From Gorsachius magnificus (taxonomy: Eukaryota; Chordata; Aves; Pelecaniformes; Ardeidae): a stretch of DNA of 64,000 nt. The DNA lies in NCBI GenBank assembly GCA_034008185.1, contig CM067085.1, positions 78,232,275-78,296,274 on the forward strand, written 5' to 3'. Position 1 is the stretch's first letter; the number at the start of each line of letters is the position of its first letter. The translations under genes and the position numbers were made by a program. This document shows, piece by piece, positions 59,221 through 64,000 of the stretch. The notes under the pieces were generated by a model, which had not been told where the DNA came from, did no database searches, and saw only the letters and a program-made list of their open reading frames with translations.

Positions 59221-62200
59221 CTGAAAAAAGAAAACAAACAAAGCCATTGCATTTCAAGCCTAACTTTCTATCGCTGATGCTAAAATCTCCTTATTTAGAA
59301 AAATGAAGAATACACGTACCTCCGGCGTTAATCCAGCAGAATAAGCATTGTTTTAGTGTTACAAAAAGAAATCAGTAGAAGGCATTAGTTCTGGTAATTT
59401 TGCAATAAAGCGGGTGTATTAAGAAATGACTCCGTTATCACTATTTGAAAATCAGTGCAGCTCCTTTCTAACTGTTTTGTTTCTGTTACCTTCACTAACG
59501 CGTTGCAGACAGATGGTATTGTCCTTGACTAGATGCTGACAGATTAAAAGGATGCATGAATAATTAAAGAAACTCCTTGTTTAAACTAAACTCCTCAGTG
59601 GGAGCTGTAAGTGTTTGGAAGCCTTTTTCTTTTGTGTTGGTGTTCACAGAAAACTTTCCTCTCTTCCTGGTGGGGTGAGTCAGAGTGGGAGTTAGTCATA
59701 TTCCTGATTTGAGTCTGACGGAGGCACTTGGTATCTGTATGAACATCAGCGTGGCTCTTGCCTGTAACTGGGTATATCGTGGGTTAGGTTGGAAGTGACA
59801 GCGCAAGGCAGATGATTAAATGTTAAGGTTATTTTTAGAACAGCAATATAATGCTGCTGTTTGATATGTAAGAGCCTCCCCCCCTCCACGGAGCTGATCT
59901 GAGAATGCAGTGGGAAGAATCTCCAGCCCTCTGACCCGTTAGTTTGAAGAGTCTCCCAAAATAGCACATCTCGTTCCTTCATCCTGCATATATCTCTGTA
60001 CCGAGAGACAGGGGGGCAAAGCAGCTGTTTATTTGATTTATGCGTGTCAGCAAATGTCCAACTCGAGTTATGTTTTGAATGCTGAAGTTGTTGCAAATCA
60101 GAGAAGCTTCTGAACATAACTTTATATCATAGGGCCACTGATGTTAAGCTTAGCTCTTACAAAGACCCTGCGTACTGCTTGCAGACCAGGGAATTCTGCA
60201 GGATTCAAGTCCTGGTTGTGGTTTGAGAGAACAATCAGTCTGATGCTTCGCTTACAGCCAACGCCCTGGTTTTGTCTTGCTCTATGCGTTACAGAAACAG
60301 ATGGCGTGCATGAATCTCTCTCTGTTAAAAAGTTTTGTTGTACATTACTTTCTTCGACACAAATGGAGCTAAGTCTCCACTGTGTTTTTTGAAGGTTGCA
60401 CAGCTTCCAGTGGTAAGGAAAAAAAAAAAATTAGCTCATCTAGACTAGCTGCCTGCCAAAAGCCTTGGACCTTCATGTCCCATGAGAGCTTGTTCCACAC
60501 TGTCAGGAGGTTTTACTGCCTGTTCAGCTTAATTTTTTTTTCTTTCCTTATTCCTTCCACTGTGTCTTTGTTCCCCACCAAGGACTTTTAATTTCCCTAA
60601 CGAGTATTGAGTCTTCAAAACATTTGCACACTAATTCATTTGACTGAAATTTAACGAAGAAAATAAGCTCTAATAATGCAAAGCACCGGTGTCCTAATTA
60701 CAGAGAGAAGGATGACAAAGCTGTATGTTTTTTCTGAGGGCACATAGTTTTGAGATACTGGTCCTCCACCAAGCTCATGGGGAAAGGAAAATTGCTCCCA
60801 TATGGAAAGAGGTATGTCCTATGTTTCTGTCAGTTTGGGGGCCTGCCCAAAGCTCCTAATTTTATCTGATTTTTCTGTGTAGAGTGGCACATGGAACAAT
60901 TCCTCTGCCTCCTGGTTGTCCTTGGCCATCACTAACTTTCTCAGTAACTTGTTCTGAAGGTTCATTTCTTTCCCAAAGCAAGACGGTTACACCAGGGACC
61001 ATCTGCCTGGTCTGTCCTGTGCTTCCTTGCACTCCGTTCTCTTTCAGAGAGTCCCCAGTGCCTGTTTAATGTTCAAAGCTTTCATTTTAGCAAGGATTAT
61101 TTTTTCTGTTGTGCAGTTTGTTGTTTTAGTAATGAATGAGGAGGTATCAAAAATAATTTCGAGTGCCCTTTTTTCACTGGTGGTGTTTAGGGTGAACCTG
61201 CTAGGCTGGGCATCAGTGGCTGCTTTGAAAACAATTTATTTCCCTAAGAAACAGCTCTGTGTAATACATTGTTCTAGATTTAAGAGGCTTTCCTGGTTTT
61301 GTTTCCTTTTTAGAAGTCGCAGTAGGATTACAGGACTGCTTGGGGGAAAAACTGAGTCACTTCCTGGCTTTTTCCACTGATGAAAATGTCCCAGGGAGTG
61401 GCAATAAATAGGTGGAGGGGTAAAGAGGAATATGGCTTAGTTCCAAATTCTACCAGGCATTTAAGGCACTCACTTGGAGGCAGTGCTGACTGTTGGGGTG
61501 TATTTCTGAGGCAGTTGCCAAACTACTTTTAATTGGGACTGGATTTTTCCTAGTTGGCTCTCTTCTCCTTGGTAGAATACTTGTAAGTGAATAGGTAAGA
61601 CCAAATACAGATTGAAAGAACAGATTCTCAAATGTATTTGGTAGATTTACCCCCTTCCCTGAAAGCCAGTGTTTGTTTTCCACTAACCTCACAAGAGAGA
61701 GAACACAAATTATCTGGAGAGTGTCTATGAGCGACAAGGAAAAATAAAGGATGTTTCAGATCCTTCTTTCAGGAGGCAAAAATAAGCAAAGATTGTTCCA
61801 GACAGAGGTGCTCAGCTACTGACTCATGGCCTGTGTGTGGCCCACCCGAATGGTAGTGCCAGCTCACAGTTACTTCTGGGAAACCTCTTTCCCAGCATCT
61901 GCTCCGGAGCACCCACGCACACGGCAGGCTGTAGGATGAATGAATTGCTTCAGTAGCAACCAGCTGGCGGGCGGGTGACTGTCGCTTCTCCATTATATGC
62001 GTATACATACGTGGTGGGGGAATTAAGGGACTATCCTCAAAACAGAATGGGCTGGAGCAGTTGCTGGAGTGGTTTATCTCGCCTGCACCAGCTAATTCTG
62101 CTTTTAGCTGCTGGCGTGAGAGTTGCTGGCAGCAGCCTTTCATCCCGGAGGATGCAGGGAAGCGCCCAGACGGCAGGATTGGTGCTTGAGAGAAGCAAAG

Positions 62201-64000
62201 GTCCTCTCGTGTGATAGAAAAGTGCAGTGGCCTCATTGATCAGAAAGGCTGGGCGGCACTGCTGGAATATTTCAGGCTGTTGTGTGCATGACTGCATGAG
62301 GCTGATCTTCCTGTAAACTGAGAACATTACTTACTGAACAGCTCTTCCCAGTCAGTGCATACTGATGCAAAAATACCTGAAACCCCTTATGTGACCCGAT
62401 GACCACCCTCTCTCCTGGCTTTACCTGCATTGTAAAGAAATGCTGGGCTGCCAGTGCTGCTTTAGGCAGGGTCAAACTTACGCTTTTGCTGTCAAATCGC
62501 AAAATTACTCAGAATATAGTCTGGAAGAGGAGCAGGGAGAGAATGTGGGATCGGGACCCCTGATCTTCCTACAATTCAAGCACAGTGGTGTTTCCTTGAA
62601 GCGGAATGTGACTGCCGTCTGAAATCTGCTGCTCTGTAAATATACTTAAATGCAATTTAATTGTATGCATTAAAGTGCAACAAAACCGTAAACAAGAGCT
62701 TTTGGTGATTCTGGAAGATCTTGCTATTGTTCTTTCAGCCTTTTATTATAAAACTTTATAGTAAGAAATAGACACCTTGAGTATTGATAGAATATAAAAA
62801 GCATTAAAAAAATAACGCTATGAACTATATGGACTAACCACATGTAGTGATGAAAGCTGTTTCATTGCCTTTCAGAGGCGATAAATATATCTAACTCAGG
62901 TTAACAAAAAACGTTAAAACTTGCATAAACATTGTCAAGGCAAGGTTGGCAATGCTGATTCCAGAAAAAATGCAAAGTACAGCTGGTTATTAAACAGCCT
63001 TTCTGATTGAAGGAGCAATTTGGATTATCTAGGAAGTAGTTAGAATGCAGATAGGCACAAAAAACATTCCAGCGAGGAGACAATGTTAAGCAGCAATGCT
63101 GTTAGTTACCTGGTAGAAATGAAAATTAATTCTGCTAATTGAGGTAGCATTAATGGAACTTTTAATCATCACTTGAGAGAGGTCCTCTCTCAAATCTTTG
63201 AAGGTCACAGAAATGGCTTTTCCAAGATAGTTTATTTTCCAAATTTGATATGGCAACTAGTGCATTGCTCAAGATGACATAATTCAACAGTACCAAAATG
63301 CGGATTGGCGTTTGTTAACAAACAAGAGGAAAGACATGATTAGTAATTGGGTATTAGTCCATGAAACAATCCAAAGAGTGAAGTGGATCAGTTGCTAGCA
63401 GGTAAGAGTAGTATCTGTTTACTACATGAGCAAACAGCAGTGACATGATTTTCCTTTTCTGTTACCTGTTAGTGAGGGATCTTCAGTACCGTCTCCAGAT
63501 ACCTGGCTGTGAAGATGAGCACGGTGTGTCGGTGAGCTTAAGCGTTCCTCTTGTTCTTGCAGGGAGATGGAATTTTTGTGGGGTACCTTGTTCGGGCTGG
63601 CACCCAGGTTGCTCACAGGGTTCGTCTGTGGGACTTCTGTGATTTTCCTGCTCAGTGGCTGATAAACCTGACTATAGTGGCCTATGGGATGATATGCTGG
63701 TTTCTCAGATTTGCTGTCATCTTCCTCATCATCATCAATGATAACTAATTCTGCATGGATAACCCCATCATATCGTGACAACTTTTGGTCTGCTTCTGCA
63801 TCATCATCATCAACGCGCTGATAACCCATGAAAATCATTGTTACTGGTTCTGAATCATCCACGTAACATGGTACAGCTTGGACAACACTGTACTGAACAC
63901 CTTCCTCGTCTTGAGGTGCAGGGGATGGTTCATTAAGATGGCAGGGACTTAAAAGCCTTGTCTCATTATGTCTTTCTCTTGTATTCTGGTAAGGTTTTAA
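59177..64000 (-). CDS. PALMD: PALMD, palmdelphin; C-terminal part, cut off by the right window edge
   Basis: Palmdelphin is a cytosolic, membrane- and actin-associated coiled-coil protein of the paralemmin family. The window holds the 3' end of its large penultimate exon (63466-64000, truncated) and a 44-nt terminal exon (59177-59220). Shared with human PALMD are SEPVTMIFMGYQ, YDGVIHAELVIIDDDEE, EKPAYHPIGHYSQVYQP, PHKNSISLQEQEE, GDGTEDPSLT and the terminal LRMRMAKLGKKVI. The coiled-coil N-terminus is outside the window. If the last intron is retained, the frame instead ends in a CaaX-type tail. Its position next to FRRS1, in convergent orientation, matches the human locus. Confidence 0.95.
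59221..63465 (-). other. PALMD last intron
   Basis: This is 4.2 kb of unique sequence with no recognisable repeat family. Open frames at about 61769-62327 on the minus strand and elsewhere lack any known domain. Its first 44 bases are the alternative CaaX coding tail. Confidence 0.6.
63422..63465 (-). CDS. PALMD: Alternative PALMD C-terminus: intron read-through giving a CaaX tail
   Basis: Reading past the donor adds GNRKGKSCHCCLLM and TAG at 63424-63422. A basic stretch, clustered cysteines and a terminal C-L-L-M fit the lipidation signal of paralemmins (prenylation at CaaX, palmitoylation of neighbouring Cys). Met at the last position favours farnesylation. Use of this end needs polyadenylation within the last intron, and a signal for that was not identified with certainty. 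Confidence 0.6.
63466..64000 (-). CDS. PALMD: PALMD penultimate coding exon (5' end outside the window)
   Basis: The frame is open from the window edge (LKPYQNTRERHNETRLLSPC) to GDGTEDPSLT and the donor CTAACAG|GTAACA at 63465-63464. It is rich in acidic runs (VDDDDAEAD, IDDDEEDD) and Ser/Pro. It ends in phase 1. The spliced product continues ALRMRMAKLGKKVI, as in human. Confidence 0.94.

Noticed and set aside
61769..62327. 155-codon and 96-codon minus-strand frames in the PALMD last intron
   Set aside because: They overlap each other and a plus-strand frame, and show no known motif, repeat or splice partner.

Overview
This window is a piece of vertebrate, almost certainly avian, nuclear DNA. 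It carries intron-split genes with GT-AG (and one GC-AG) introns, CpG-island promoters, CR1 LINE 3' tails ending in ATTCTATGATTCT-type repeats, and a solo ERV LTR of a kind I know from neoavian birds. There is no prokaryotic gene organisation. Three genes are recognised by translating exons and comparing them with remembered human proteins. The order and orientation AGL(-) FRRS1(+) PALMD(-) mirrors the human 1p21 block PALMD-FRRS1-AGL.

Layout. (1) 1-22628, minus strand: the 5' two thirds of AGL, glycogen debranching enzyme. It has 21 coding exons (981 codons) running from a start codon inside a CpG island down to the left window edge, where the gene is cut off before its glucosidase domain. 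(2) 22500-23830: AGL CpG island. At its distal edge lie a perfect CRE (TGACGTCA) and a TATA palindrome that could drive transcription on the plus strand. (3) 23830-33690: about 10 kb between genes, holding a nine-copy 39-bp minisatellite and a 564-bp solo LTR with a perfect 5-bp target duplication. (4) 33690-54340, plus strand: FRRS1 (ferric-chelate reductase 1), with a CpG-island promoter, probable 5' UTR exons, 15 coding exons (593 aa) and a 3' UTR. (5) 54340-64000, minus strand: the 3' end of PALMD (palmdelphin), convergent with FRRS1 and cut off by the right edge.

Most notable observations. First, AGL carries a tandem second copy of the exon encoding the predicted catalytic acid/base loop (the AELFTG motif). 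The copies differ mainly by synonymous changes and conservative replacements, so both were probably once selected, but one copy has apparently lost its splice donor. Second, PALMD can end in two ways: by splicing to a tiny distant exon (tail ending GKKVI), or by reading 14 codons through the splice donor into a paralemmin-like lipidation tail ending CHCCLLM. Third, a GC-AG intron in AGL has a competing GT donor 7 nt downstream. Fourth, an in-frame upstream ATG in the FRRS1 leader exon could add 17 residues before the signal peptide.

The three genes do not form a pathway. AGL is cytosolic glycogen metabolism, FRRS1 is a membrane b561-type reductase, and PALMD is a membrane/cytoskeleton-associated coiled-coil protein. 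Exon boundaries were read by eye from splice signals, phase and protein similarity, and no alignment software or database was used.
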